This document shows, piece by piece, positions 6,758-15,737 of a stretch of DNA of 64,000 bases. The position numbers and the translations under genes are program-made. Within the stretch, counting starts at the first letter, position 1, and each line of letters opens with the position of its first letter. Below the pieces are notes generated by a model, which was not told the origin of the DNA, did not search any database, and saw only the letters and a list, made by a program, of their open reading frames with translations. The stretch lies in contig JBCCHV010000012.1 in NCBI GenBank assembly GCA_039028635.1, forward strand, positions 56,236 to 120,235, written 5' to 3'. This DNA comes from Acidobacteriota bacterium. Its GTDB lineage: Bacteria > Acidobacteriota > Thermoanaerobaculia > Multivoradales > JBCCEF01.

Positions 6758-8540
6758 TTTCTGGATCGTCGCCCTGATAGCGCTCGGCTGGTCGGTGCAC
6801 GGTGCCACTGTTGTCGAGCGGTCCGTTGCCATCGAGATCAGGGGTGACGGCAAGGTCAGGGAGCACGAGAGTCTTCGAGTGCGGATCGAAGACCGGCGAG
6901 ACTTGGCTCTCTGGCGCCAGCACAGGGTCTACCTCGACGATCACCGGAAACTGGTCTCTGCCCGAGGCTTGCTCCGGATGCCCGATGGCGAGGTTCGACG
7001 AGGGCGTCGCAAGAACCAGGATCGGGTCAAGCTTCCGAGTGGAAACTTCCACGACTCGAGCCAACTTCTGATCATGAGTTTTCCGGAGGCCGTAGTCGGT
7101 TCTGTTCTGGAAGTGAGGACCGAGGTCGAGATAGAGCCCTACTATCCGGTCGAGTCGGTGCTGCTGTCCGGGGAGTTGCCAGTGGAGAACCTAACAGTTC
7201 GCCTCGATGGTGGAGGCCCCTCTTTATACTGGAAAATCGAGGGAGATGCTGATCCCTTCGATGTCCAAACCCTCGAGAACGGCGGGCTTGAAATCTCGAC
7301 AACCGGGCTGAAGCCGGCTGCGGATGGGCCCTCGGTGTTGCGATATAGCTGGGCCAGTGATCCGACCTGGGAGCGAGTTGGGCAATGGTATCGAGAGCTG
7401 CTTTCAGGCGTCCCTGAAGGTGGCCCTGAAGTTGCGCGACAAGCCAGAAGCCTGCTGTCAGACAGTCCACGGTCAACCCTCGAGGAGCTCACCCGATTCG
7501 TCCAGCAGAGCGTGCGGTATGTCGCAGTCGAGGTCGGAATCGGTGGGTTTCAGCCGTCGCCGCCGAGGCTGGTTCTGAAGCGTCGTTGGGGGGACTGCAA
7601 AGACAAGTCGATGCTGCTCATGGAAATGTTGCGAGCGGTCGGAATCGACGCCTTTCCAGCACTGGTTCGCGCTCGCCAAGATGCCGTCGACGAGGACTTT
7701 CCGTCCCCGACACAGTTCAACCACTTGATTCTCGCGGTGCCGGCTCGGCAGCTGGCGACAGCCTCTGGAGATGCCGTTGGAGGCGGTTATCTGTTCGTCG
7801 ACCCTACTCAGTCGATGGGAGGTAGCCGCTGGCTGAATCCGCTGCTGGGCGGTCAACTGGCTCTCGTGGTGGGATCGTCCATCAACGATCTGGTTCAGAT
7901 CCCGGTTTCGGCGCAGGCAGAGCGCCGGGAGCTCGAGGTGAACCTGACGGTCGATTCATCAGGCGATGCCGTCGGAGAGTTGGTCCTCAAACTGCGGGGG
8001 CAAGCGGCTGTCGAGCTTCTCTCGGCAGGGCCGCCTGACCAGATGCGAGTCACTGGACGTTCGTTCGTGGAACGTCGGCTGTCGGGTGTCGAGATCGATC
8101 GCCTCGATTGGCTGTCGAAGGATGACAACGGACCCTTTGTAGAGCTTTCGGCCACCGTCCGCTGGTCCCGACTGCTCATTGGGCACGGTGGAGAATTTGC
8201 TCTCCGGATCCCGGGCTTGCGTCTCACTCCCGAGAGTCGCCGGTTGGAGAACGAGGTCGGAAGTGTCGCGCCCGGGCAGCTGGGTTCTGTCTTCGACGTG
8301 ACTTTGCCTTGGCCTTGTCAGGTGGCGGCGCGACGATCGGTGGATTCGGGAGATTCTCCTTTGGGTCGCTTTCAGCAGACGATTGTTCAGTCGGAAGCGT
8401 CGCGGCTTCGAATCCATCGAGAAGGGTCTCTGCATCGCCGCTGGCTCGGACCGTCTGAGGTTCAAGCCCTGCGTCGGCTGATCGCAGTCGAGAACCGAAA
8501 CCTATCCCGCAGCCTCAGGCTGGCTTGCAAGGTTCCGTGA
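6726..8540 (+). CDS. Secreted DUF3857/transglutaminase-like protein, intact triad
   Basis: 604 residues from ATG 6726, which overlaps the previous gene by 32 bp; MLRLLFSWRSSFWIVALIAL is a clear signal peptide, which supports this start over upstream in-frame ATGs. DUF3857 domain from about residue 30 to 215 (LSFPEAVVGS-type core seen as MSFPEAVVGSVLEVRTEVE). Transglutaminase core: RWGDCKDKSMLL with Cys about 290, FNHLI with His about 331, FVDPTQ with Asp about 358. All three triad residues are present. Family members are believed to act on the cell envelope; substrate unknown. Tandem and overlapping with a homologue that lost its Cys, suggesting the two proteins act together. Confidence 0.85.
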   Translation: MLRLLFSWRSSFWIVALIALGWSVHGATVVERSVAIEIRGDGKVREHESLRVRIEDRRDLALWRQHRVYLDDHRKLVSARGLLRMPDGEVRRGRRKNQDRVKLPSGNFHDSSQLLIMSFPEAVVGSVLEVRTEVEIEPYYPVESVLLSGELPVENLTVRLDGGGPSLYWKIEGDADPFDVQTLENGGLEISTTGLKPAADGPSVLRYSWASDPTWERVGQWYRELLSGVPEGGPEVARQARSLLSDSPRSTLEELTRFVQQSVRYVAVEVGIGGFQPSPPRLVLKRRWGDCKDKSMLLMEMLRAVGIDAFPALVRARQDAVDEDFPSPTQFNHLILAVPARQLATASGDAVGGGYLFVDPTQSMGGSRWLNPLLGGQLALVVGSSINDLVQIPVSAQAERRELEVNLTVDSSGDAVGELVLKLRGQAAVELLSAGPPDQMRVTGRSFVERRLSGVEIDRLDWLSKDDNGPFVELSATVRWSRLLIGHGGEFALRIPGLRLTPESRRLENEVGSVAPGQLGSVFDVTLPWPCQVAARRSVDSGDSPLGRFQQTIVQSEASRLRIHREGSLHRRWLGPSEVQALRRLIAVENRNLSRSLRLACKVP

Positions 8541-8606
8541 GCTGCGCAGCCTTCTGATGTCGTGAGCGCCGCCTTTGAGGGCGGGACGACTCGGCTTTCG
8601 AGAGCC

Positions 8607-11414
8607 TCAGTCGTCGTCGATCAAGTCGTTCGCCATCCGGGCGAGGGCCGCGGCGAGCTCGTCCGGCTTTTCGAACATCGGCCAGTGGCCGACTCCGGGG
8701 AGCACCTCGGCCTCGAAGCTGCGCGTGTGCCGGCGGTTGGTGGCGTGCTCGATGGGGTCGATCGGGGAAGCCACCAGCCGCAGGTCGAGGTCGGTGCCGG
8801 CGAGTGCTGCCGGAGCGTCGTAGGTGATGATCGACTGTAGGGACGAGACGCCGACCTCGAGCGGTCCCTGGCCGATGTTGGCGGCGACGCGCTCGACCAC
8901 CTGGCGATCGGTGGCGGGGTCGAAGTAGGGGCCGACGGTGCGCTGCACCTGGGCCGCGAAGTCGGTTTCGAGGGCTTCGAAGTAGGCGGCCATCTGCTCC
9001 TGATCGAACTCGCGTTCGAGGTTCTGCAGCGAGTCGACGGCGATCAATCCCTGCACCCGGTCCGGTCCCAGCCGACGAGCCGCTTCGATCATCACGAAGG
9101 CACCCATCGAGTGGCCGACCAAGATCGGCTGCTCGACCTTCTCGGCGCGCACCACCGCTGCGACGTCTTCACCGTAGGCTTCGATGCTGAAGACGTCCCG
9201 ATTCAGGCCCGACAGGCCGTGGCCGGCGAGATCGACGGTGATCATCCGGAAGGCGCCGGCCAGCCGGTCGACGGTCGACTGCCAGAAGGTGGCGTCGCAG
9301 CACCAGCAGTGAATCAAGACCAGGGTGGTGTCGCCCTCCCCGTGAACGCCGTAGCGAATCGGCACGCCATCGGGCGAGAGCGCGGTTTTCGGAGGCGTTT
9401 CGCCGAGGATTCGGGCGGTGGCGTCGAGCAGCGGCTGGGCCGAGAGCGGCGAGCCGACGGCTTGACGCATCCAGGCATCGGGCGTCAGTCGGCCGAGGCG
9501 CGAAATGCGCTCGAACTCGGGCCCCAGGGGACCGCCGAGGGAGCGGAAGTGCTCCTCGATCTGGAAGGCGATGAGATGGCCGAGGGGGTAATCGGGAGTG
9601 TAGAGGGCGGCGTCGATCATGTGCGAATAGACGGCGAGAAGAGGGACATCGCGAACTCCGAAGAGGTCGGCGAAGTAGTGGTTCCAAACTTCCTCGGCGA
9701 TCGTGACCACCGCTTGCCGCAGCTCCCCTGGGGTGGCCTCCGGATGGTCGTAGAGCCAGCGCCAGACCTTCATGTCGACCAGCGCCACCCCGGCGATTTC
9801 GCGGGTCGACCAGAAGGTGTCGAGGATCGACTCGTCCCGCGCGCCGGAGCCACCTCCGTCGGCGAGGCCGAGCAGCTCGAGGTCGCGCTCCTGGAAGACA
9901 AAGGCGAGGGCTTCCGTGAAGGCGGTGTTGGGCACCCCCTGGAGGAGGGTGTGGTCGATGGTGGTCATCGAGAACACCTGCTCGACGTTGTGGCCGAGCT
10001 CGTGGACCGCGATGTTGTAGCCCTTGTAGTCCATGCCCTGGGCGCCGATGCGGGTGCGCAGATGGGCGTTGTCGTCGCGCCGCGAGGCGCCGTAGGCGTG
10101 GCCGGCGCCGCGCGATGGCTCGACCACGATGTGGCTGGCCGCCAGCTCCGCCGTCTCCCCGGTGAAGCCGAGCTCGCGCAGGATGCGCGGGATGTCGTCC
10201 GCAAAGGCATCGGCGGAGGGATAGCGCTGGCGGGTGAGGCGGTCGAGCTCGGCTTCGTCCTGGCCGCCGCCGGGCTTGAAGCCCGGGTACCAGATGTCGA
10301 AGGGTTCGAGGGGGCGGCCGAGCCGGTCCGATACTTCTTCCGCTACTTGACGGCCGAGGGGCGAGCTGAGCACGGCGTCGAACAGGGCTTCGACCTGCGC
10401 TTCGGGAATCTCGCGGTTGGACTGGAAGCGGCGAGCGATGAAGGTCGGCTGATCCGGTGAGTAGGTGTCCGCGGCGCGCTGGGCGCGGAAGATCTCGAGC
10501 CAGTGGCGATAGCGCTCGTCGTTCTCGCGGGCGTTCGAAGGCTGGCCCTCGGCTCCGGTCGCCAGGGTGACCCGATTGGCCACCGGGTCCCAATCGAAGC
10601 GCGGGTCATCGATCACCACCGCTGGAATTTCCTGGCGCACGATGCGCTCGAAGACCTGCTGGATGAGGCGCTGTTTCTCGAGGCCTTCAGGGTCGGCATA
10701 GCGACCCTTGAGCTCGTCCCGCAGGCCCCAGTGGCTGATCAGCCGCAGACCTTCCGGAAAGGGCCGCCGGCCGTCCGCCGTGAGGAGGTGGTGGAGGTGG
10801 ATGTTGTAGCCGTTGATGTAGCTGTCGGCGGCCGACATGGCGGCGGTGATGCCCTGTTGAATCTGCGCCGGCACGCGGCTTCCGAAGCCTCCCGTCAGTC
10901 GGCGCTCGGCCCATTCCCGGCGGCTCCAGCGGTCGCCTTCGGCGAGCCGCTCCTCGAGGGTAGAGCGCGGGAAGTTGAGCAGGGCGATGAAGGCCAGCTT
11001 GCTGGCGTAGAGGTCTTCCGTCAGGTGCGCCGAAGGGTTGAAGGCGGCCAGCCGGTGGTCGATGGCGAGCAGTGGCCCGATCTCGAGGTCGACGCCGCGG
11101 CGCAGATCGCGCACCATCGAGGTCATGTAGCCGTCGATGCGTTCGCGGGCCCATTCGAAGCGCTCGAAGGTGGCCTCGAGCTGGTCGCCGCGGGGCAGGA
11201 ACTCGGCGACGACGAACTCCGCCAGGTCGCCGTCGGAGTCGGTCCAGGCGGCAGCGACCTGGTCGACGCCGCGCTCGATGCGGTCGCGTTCGGTCTCGCC
11301 ATGGAGCTCGAGGAGGCGATCGATGGCGGACTGCTGCGGCGAGTCGGCGAGGAGCGGAGCAGCGCTCGCCAGCAGCAGAAGAAGGGTCAGGAGGCGGGTG
11401 GTTTGGCGGAACAT
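8607..11414 (-). CDS. Secreted gluzincin metallopeptidase fused to alpha/beta hydrolase
   Basis: 935 residues. MFRQTTRLLTLLLLLASAAP is a signal peptide ending in LLA. Residues about 30-640 form an M3-like metallopeptidase: zinc motif HELGHNVEQ (about 470) and a third ligand Glu in TEALAFVFQ about 28 residues later. Residues about 670-935 are an alpha/beta hydrolase with VLIHCWCC as oxyanion region, nucleophile elbow GHSMGAF (Ser about 768) and catalytic His in GVGHWPMF (about 907). Start chosen because the frame upstream is only the shadow of the MutS-like gene. Its first 28 bp overlap the end of that gene, so the two are co-transcribed. Two hydrolases in one exported chain is unusual; substrate not predicted. 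Confidence 0.85.
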   Translation of the reverse strand: MFRQTTRLLTLLLLLASAAPLLADSPQQSAIDRLLELHGETERDRIERGVDQVAAAWTDSDGDLAEFVVAEFLPRGDQLEATFERFEWARERIDGYMTSMVRDLRRGVDLEIGPLLAIDHRLAAFNPSAHLTEDLYASKLAFIALLNFPRSTLEERLAEGDRWSRREWAERRLTGGFGSRVPAQIQQGITAAMSAADSYINGYNIHLHHLLTADGRRPFPEGLRLISHWGLRDELKGRYADPEGLEKQRLIQQVFERIVRQEIPAVVIDDPRFDWDPVANRVTLATGAEGQPSNARENDERYRHWLEIFRAQRAADTYSPDQPTFIARRFQSNREIPEAQVEALFDAVLSSPLGRQVAEEVSDRLGRPLEPFDIWYPGFKPGGGQDEAELDRLTRQRYPSADAFADDIPRILRELGFTGETAELAASHIVVEPSRGAGHAYGASRRDDNAHLRTRIGAQGMDYKGYNIAVHELGHNVEQVFSMTTIDHTLLQGVPNTAFTEALAFVFQERDLELLGLADGGGSGARDESILDTFWSTREIAGVALVDMKVWRWLYDHPEATPGELRQAVVTIAEEVWNHYFADLFGVRDVPLLAVYSHMIDAALYTPDYPLGHLIAFQIEEHFRSLGGPLGPEFERISRLGRLTPDAWMRQAVGSPLSAQPLLDATARILGETPPKTALSPDGVPIRYGVHGEGDTTLVLIHCWCCDATFWQSTVDRLAGAFRMITVDLAGHGLSGLNRDVFSIEAYGEDVAAVVRAEKVEQPILVGHSMGAFVMIEAARRLGPDRVQGLIAVDSLQNLEREFDQEQMAAYFEALETDFAAQVQRTVGPYFDPATDRQVVERVAANIGQGPLEVGVSSLQSIITYDAPAALAGTDLDLRLVASPIDPIEHATNRRHTRSFEAEVLPGVGHWPMFEKPDELAAALARMANDLIDDD

Positions 11415-13063
11415 GGTGAGTCCTCGCTGGGTACCTTCGCCGTGCGCTGGTCCTGGACCAGGGCGGCGAGCTTTTCGGAGGTGACGCCGAGGCGGCGGGC
11501 GGTTTGTGCCGCCAGCGAGCTGGTCGCCACCCCCGAGAGGAATTGATAGGTCGGTCGGTCGGCGGCGTCGATCTCGGCCTGCAGGAAGGTCAGGCCGGGC
11601 ACCGGCGGTGCGGCTTCGAGGCGGCGAACGAAATCGAGAAAATGGCTGCTGATCAGGGCCAGGGGCGCGAGCTCCTCGAGCAGCTCGAGGACCATCGCGA
11701 TGATGTCCTCGGCCTCCGAGGGATTGGTGCCGGAGCAGAGCTCGTCGAGGATCACCAGGGAGCGGGAGCCGACCGATTCGAAGAGGGTTCGAATGCGCAC
11801 CAGCTCGGTCCCCAGGCGGCCTTCCGACTGGTCGGCGGCAGCGTTGTGCAGCAGGGAGGCGAAGAGCCCGTCGACGAGCGGCATCTGGGCCTCGGCGGCG
11901 GGCACGAAAAGGCCGCTTTGGGCGAGGATCTGGGCCAGGCCGACGGCCTGCAGCAGGCGGGTCTTGCCGCCCGAGTTGGGGCCGGTGATCAAGGTGGTGG
12001 TGGCGGTGGCGGCCTGCAGGTGGTTGGGGGTCGGGGTTTCGCCGCGGGCCAGCAAGAGGGGGTTGAACAAACCTGACAGGCGGAGGGCGTCGCCCCCCAT
12101 CGCCGGCAGGCAGACCTCGAGGCCACGTTGGCGGGCGCTTTCGGCGAACTGCAGGGCGGTGAGGTAGACCTCGAGATGGCCGGCTACCTGGACGATCGGT
12201 CGCAGCGCCGGTGCGATGTCCTGGTAGACCCGCAGGACCAGCCGCTTGAGGATTTCGACGCGGTCCGGCCGGTAGCCGCGCAGGGCCATCTTCAAACGCA
12301 GCCAGAGACGCCGCGCGAAACCGTGATGGAAGCGGTTGGCGGTGTCCTCGAGGAGCTCGGCGACGCGCAGGTCGCGAATCTTGCCGTCGGCACCGAAGTC
12401 GACGTCGATGCGCAGCCGGGCCGCCCGGTCGTGGTGGTCGAGGAGGGCTTCGAGGATGCGGAACTCGCGGCTGGCGCGGGTCGCCCGCCCGGCTTCGTGC
12501 AGCCGCCGCAGGCCGGACTGGGCTTCGGCGAAGTCGTCGACCATGGCGCCGACCAGGCGACGCAACTGCTTGAGGATGTCGAGGCGGAAGAGAACCGTAT
12601 CGAGGCGCGCGCCGGAATTCGGCGCTTTGAACATCGACACCAGCACGATCAGTTGGCGATAGAGCTGCCGAGCCTTCTCGGCGAGCTGGGGCCGCGCGAC
12701 CAGCTCGCCGAGGATCTGCTGGCGGAACTCCACCGCCGCCAGGTCGGTCGGAGGATTGGCCAGGACACGGCGGAGGAAGCGCTCGTTGACCCGGTAGCGA
12801 TGGCCATCGAAGGCCAGGGTGAGGGATTCGCGAACGAAGTCTGCGAGGAACAGGTCGTCGGCGAACAGCCGGCCGTCCCAACGCGATTCTGGGAGGCCCG
12901 TGTCACCCATGGCGCGGTCGAGGTCGGCGGCCTTCTCGCTCCCCAGGAAGGCGAGCTCGAGGATTTCCGAAAGCAGGTCGCGGTCGACCCCGGGGCCGCC
13001 CTCGAGGGAGAGCAGATCGGGCAGAGGCGGGGCTTCGGATTTGGGCTGGGGAGCCGCCGTCAT
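11387..13063 (-). CDS. MutS-like ATPase without mismatch-recognition domain
   Basis: 558 residues. C-terminal MutS domain V ATPase: Walker A GPNSGGKT (about 362), Walker B LVILDELCSGTNPSE (about 439), and the SSHFLDF switch region. The preceding helical part resembles the MutS core/lever, but the N-terminal mismatch-binding and connector domains of true MutS and the Smr domain of MutS2 are both absent. Proteins of this layout occur in several phyla with no settled role; DNA-structure binding is an inference. A TACTCT lies 6 bp before the ATG. Divergent from the FkbM gene with only 17 bp between start codons. Confidence 0.85.
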   Translation of the reverse strand: MTAAPQPKSEAPPLPDLLSLEGGPGVDRDLLSEILELAFLGSEKAADLDRAMGDTGLPESRWDGRLFADDLFLADFVRESLTLAFDGHRYRVNERFLRRVLANPPTDLAAVEFRQQILGELVARPQLAEKARQLYRQLIVLVSMFKAPNSGARLDTVLFRLDILKQLRRLVGAMVDDFAEAQSGLRRLHEAGRATRASREFRILEALLDHHDRAARLRIDVDFGADGKIRDLRVAELLEDTANRFHHGFARRLWLRLKMALRGYRPDRVEILKRLVLRVYQDIAPALRPIVQVAGHLEVYLTALQFAESARQRGLEVCLPAMGGDALRLSGLFNPLLLARGETPTPNHLQAATATTTLITGPNSGGKTRLLQAVGLAQILAQSGLFVPAAEAQMPLVDGLFASLLHNAAADQSEGRLGTELVRIRTLFESVGSRSLVILDELCSGTNPSEAEDIIAMVLELLEELAPLALISSHFLDFVRRLEAAPPVPGLTFLQAEIDAADRPTYQFLSGVATSSLAAQTARRLGVTSEKLAALVQDQRTAKVPSEDSPCSAKPPAS

Positions 13064-13068
13064 CGCGG

Positions 13069-13075
13069 TAGAGTA
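13069..13075. promoter_or_regulatory. Overlapping divergent -10 elements
   Basis: In the 17-bp gap, plus-strand TAGAGT (13069-13074) is 6 bp before ATG 13081 and minus-strand TACTCT (13075-13070) is 6 bp before ATG 13063. The two hexamers overlap by five bases inside GGTAGAGTACC. No good -35 is visible for either. Confidence 0.45.
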
Positions 13076-13080
13076 CCAAG

Positions 13081-13800
13081 ATGCTGACCTCCCTCAGGAG
13101 GTGGGTTCGGCGCTCCTCCGGCGAAGGCGATTCGCTGGGCTCCCTGCCCGCCTTCTTCGCCGGCCTGAAGGGGCGCGGCTTCGCGCCGCGCCACGTCCTC
13201 GACGTCGGGGCCAATGAGGCTTCTTGGAGCCGTACCGCCAGCCGGTTCTTCCCCGATGCCCGCTTCACCCTGATCGAGCCGCGGCGAGAGATGGCGCCGG
13301 CCCTCGAGAAGTTCTGCGGAGAGTCGCCGGGTCGGCGCTGGATCGCCGCCGGCGCCGCTGGCCGCTGTGGCGAGTCGGTGCTGGCGGTGGCGCCGGATGG
13401 CGGCAGCTCGTCCTTCCTTCCCGGCGCCGAAGGCGCGGCCGCCGTCGGCTGGGAGGCGCGCACGGTACCGCTGGTCACCCTGGCTTCGGTGTGCGACGCA
13501 ACCCAGCCGCCGCCGGACCTGGTCAAGCTCGACGTCGAGGGCCTCGAGCTGGAAGTGCTGGAAGCCGCCGGTCCGCTGCTCGGCGAGAGCGAGCTTTTCG
13601 TCCTCGAGACCTCCTGGTTTCGCTTTCGCCCGGAGCAGCCGATCTTCACAGAAGTCGTGGCTTTCATGGATAATTACGGCTACGTGCCCTACGACATCTG
13701 CTGGTGTCTGCGACGACCCCGCGACGGCGCCCTCGGCCTGGTCGACGTCGCCTTCGCGCGGCGTCATGGCGCGCTGCGGGTCTCGAACGGTTGGGAGTGA
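13081..13800 (+). CDS. FkbM-family SAM-dependent methyltransferase
   Basis: 239 residues. HVLDVGANEASWSRTASRFF (residues about 38-57) is the SAM-binding motif I; FTLIEPRREM is motif II with the acidic residue that binds the ribose; DLVKLDVEGLELEVLEAAG is the FkbM hallmark, and LETSWFRFRPEQP follows. The family transfers methyl groups to hydroxyls of sugars, polyketides or other secondary products; the substrate here is unknown. No sugar or secondary-metabolite genes surround it. Divergently transcribed from the MutS-like gene. Confidence 0.88.
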   Translation: MLTSLRRWVRRSSGEGDSLGSLPAFFAGLKGRGFAPRHVLDVGANEASWSRTASRFFPDARFTLIEPRREMAPALEKFCGESPGRRWIAAGAAGRCGESVLAVAPDGGSSSFLPGAEGAAAVGWEARTVPLVTLASVCDATQPPPDLVKLDVEGLELEVLEAAGPLLGESELFVLETSWFRFRPEQPIFTEVVAFMDNYGYVPYDICWCLRRPRDGALGLVDVAFARRHGALRVSNGWE

Positions 13801-13924
13801 GCCCGTTGAGAGTGAGCCGCTGCGAGCGGGTAGAGGTTCCGTCGATCTTCTCGTAGAGAGCTCCTCAGCGCCGAGTCGTCTTGGTTCCGGGAGAGGAAAC
13901 GGAAGTTCTTTTGAGGTGAGCGAC

Positions 13925-15691
13925 ATGGCTGAGCTTCGGACCTGGCAGGCCGCCCTCCTGGCGGCCTCTACCCTTCTCGTGGTCCCACCCGCCGAGGGCG
14001 GTGACTTTCTCTACTGGGCTACGAACAATGACCTTCAGATCTTCGAAAGCCGGCTCCCGGACGAGGCGCCGGAACGGGTGGTCGCGAGTTGGGAGGTCGA
14101 CGGCGTGGTCGTCGATCTGGCCGGCGGTCGCCTCTACTGGAGCGAGGATTTCAAGTCGGAGGAGATGCGGCTCTTCGCCGGCGATCTCGATGGCAGCAAT
14201 CGGCAGCTGCTGTGGGAAGGTCTCGGCAATGTCGAGGATCTCGAGCTCGACGCCGCCGGCGGCTGGCTCTATTGGACCAACGAGAGCGGCACCCTCGATC
14301 GCGTGGCGACCGACGGCTCCGCCTTCGAAAACCTGCTGTCCGGTCTCGACGAGCCGGGAGGGCTGGGATTGGATCCGGCCGGCGGCCATGTCTATTACCT
14401 GACGGATTCGCTGAAGACCCTCAATCGCGCCGATCTCGACGGTTCCAATGCCGTTGCCCTGACGGTTGTCAACGACTCCACCGTCGAGGTCGAGGTCGAC
14501 GCCGCCAACGGCCATCTCTATTTCGGTGCCGGTTCGAGCGTTGTCGGCATCGTGCGGCGGGATCTCGATGGGCAGAATCCGATCACGGTGCTCACCGGAG
14601 AGGTGCCGTCGACCCTCGAGCTGCGCCAAGGGGACATCTACTTCGTCGCCGTCGATCGTTCGCTGCAGCGGGTCGGCACCGACGGTTCCGATCTCACGGC
14701 GCTCCTGCCCTCGACCAACTTACCGCTCTCCAGGCCCTTCGATGTCGATCTCACCAACGAGTACGCTTACGGCGTCGGGACGACGGATAACGACAATGGC
14801 CTCGATCGCGTCGAGTTCAGCCTCGAGGTCGTCAATCGCACCTTCCTCGTCGAGCGCTTTTCCGACGAGGGTCACGATCTGGCGGTGGACGGCGCGACCG
14901 GTGATCTCTACTTCGCGGAAGGCGACAACGGGACCCTGATGCACCAGCCTCGCCAGGCCGACGAAGCCAGCCTCCTGATGACCGGCGAGAGCACCTTGGT
15001 CAACTCTCGAGGCATGGTTCTCGACGCCGCCGGGGGGCGCCTTTACTGGGCGAAGAACTCGCCCGTCGGAACCGGTGGTGGCATCTACTCGGCGACCACC
15101 GCGGGCACCGGGTTGACGACCGTCGTGCCGGGGCTCGAGCGGCCTCACGACCTCGCCCTCGACGCCACCCAGGGACACCTCTACTGGGTCGATGGCATCG
15201 CCGACAGCTCCTCGCCGGTGGCGGCGATTCGCCGCTCCGATCTCGACGGCAGCAACGTCGTCGACATCCATCTCGGTGAGAGCTCCTCGATCCGCGGTAT
15301 CGACCTCGACCCGACGGCGGGTAAGCTCTATTGGACCGATCACGACTGCGACTGCATCCATCGCTCGGACCTCGACGGCATGAACCGCGAGACCATCCTG
15401 GACTCGTCCGACGGTCTCGCTCAGCCTCATGATGTGGCCGTCGATAACGCCGGCGGGATGCTGTACTGGACCGAGGGCGTCGGCGACGGTTCTGCCCTCG
15501 GTGCGCGCATTCGCCGCGCTGGCCTCGATGGCTCGAATCCGGTCGACGTCCATAGCAACTTGCCGATCAGCATTCGAGACCTGCTGGTGGCTCGCGTGAG
15601 CTTCATCTTCACTGACGGCTTCGAGTCCGGGGACACGACCTCCTGGAGCAACACGGTGATGCGCTCGGCGGCTCCGGGGCACGGGCGCTGA
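13925..15691 (+). CDS. Secreted YWTD beta-propeller protein with C-terminal DGFESG motif
   Basis: 588 residues from ATG 13925, preceded by a GAGGTGAG ribosome-binding site; the open frame upstream belongs to the shadow of the FkbM gene. Signal peptide near residues 1-24 (LLAASTLLVVPPAEG). The rest is a series of LDL-receptor-type YWTD/LYW repeats (GGRLYWSED, GGWLYWTNE, GGRLYWAKN, GHLYWVDG, GKLYWTDHD, GMLYWTEG) with DLDGSN/DLDG turns, enough for two six-bladed propellers. The last 30 residues contain FIFTDGFESGDTTSWSNTV, very similar to the end of the metalloprotease at 18290-20026. Extracellular binding role inferred; no enzyme motif seen. Confidence 0.85.
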   Translation: MAELRTWQAALLAASTLLVVPPAEGGDFLYWATNNDLQIFESRLPDEAPERVVASWEVDGVVVDLAGGRLYWSEDFKSEEMRLFAGDLDGSNRQLLWEGLGNVEDLELDAAGGWLYWTNESGTLDRVATDGSAFENLLSGLDEPGGLGLDPAGGHVYYLTDSLKTLNRADLDGSNAVALTVVNDSTVEVEVDAANGHLYFGAGSSVVGIVRRDLDGQNPITVLTGEVPSTLELRQGDIYFVAVDRSLQRVGTDGSDLTALLPSTNLPLSRPFDVDLTNEYAYGVGTTDNDNGLDRVEFSLEVVNRTFLVERFSDEGHDLAVDGATGDLYFAEGDNGTLMHQPRQADEASLLMTGESTLVNSRGMVLDAAGGRLYWAKNSPVGTGGGIYSATTAGTGLTTVVPGLERPHDLALDATQGHLYWVDGIADSSSPVAAIRRSDLDGSNVVDIHLGESSSIRGIDLDPTAGKLYWTDHDCDCIHRSDLDGMNRETILDSSDGLAQPHDVAVDNAGGMLYWTEGVGDGSALGARIRRAGLDGSNPVDVHSNLPISIRDLLVARVSFIFTDGFESGDTTSWSNTVMRSAAPGHGR

Positions 15692-15737
15692 CGGCGAGCA
15701 GATTGGGAGGTGACCTGGCGGGTCGGCTCGTGGAATC

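Noticed and set aside
11415..12881. N-terminal extension of the metallopeptidase/hydrolase fusion to 1,424 residues
   Set aside because: The extra part is Pro/Arg-rich shadow of the MutS-like gene in another frame; a signal peptide begins at ATG 11414.
13367..13924. Upstream extension of the YWTD protein through the FkbM gene
   Set aside because: Shadow of FkbM; ribosome-binding site and signal peptide support ATG 13925.
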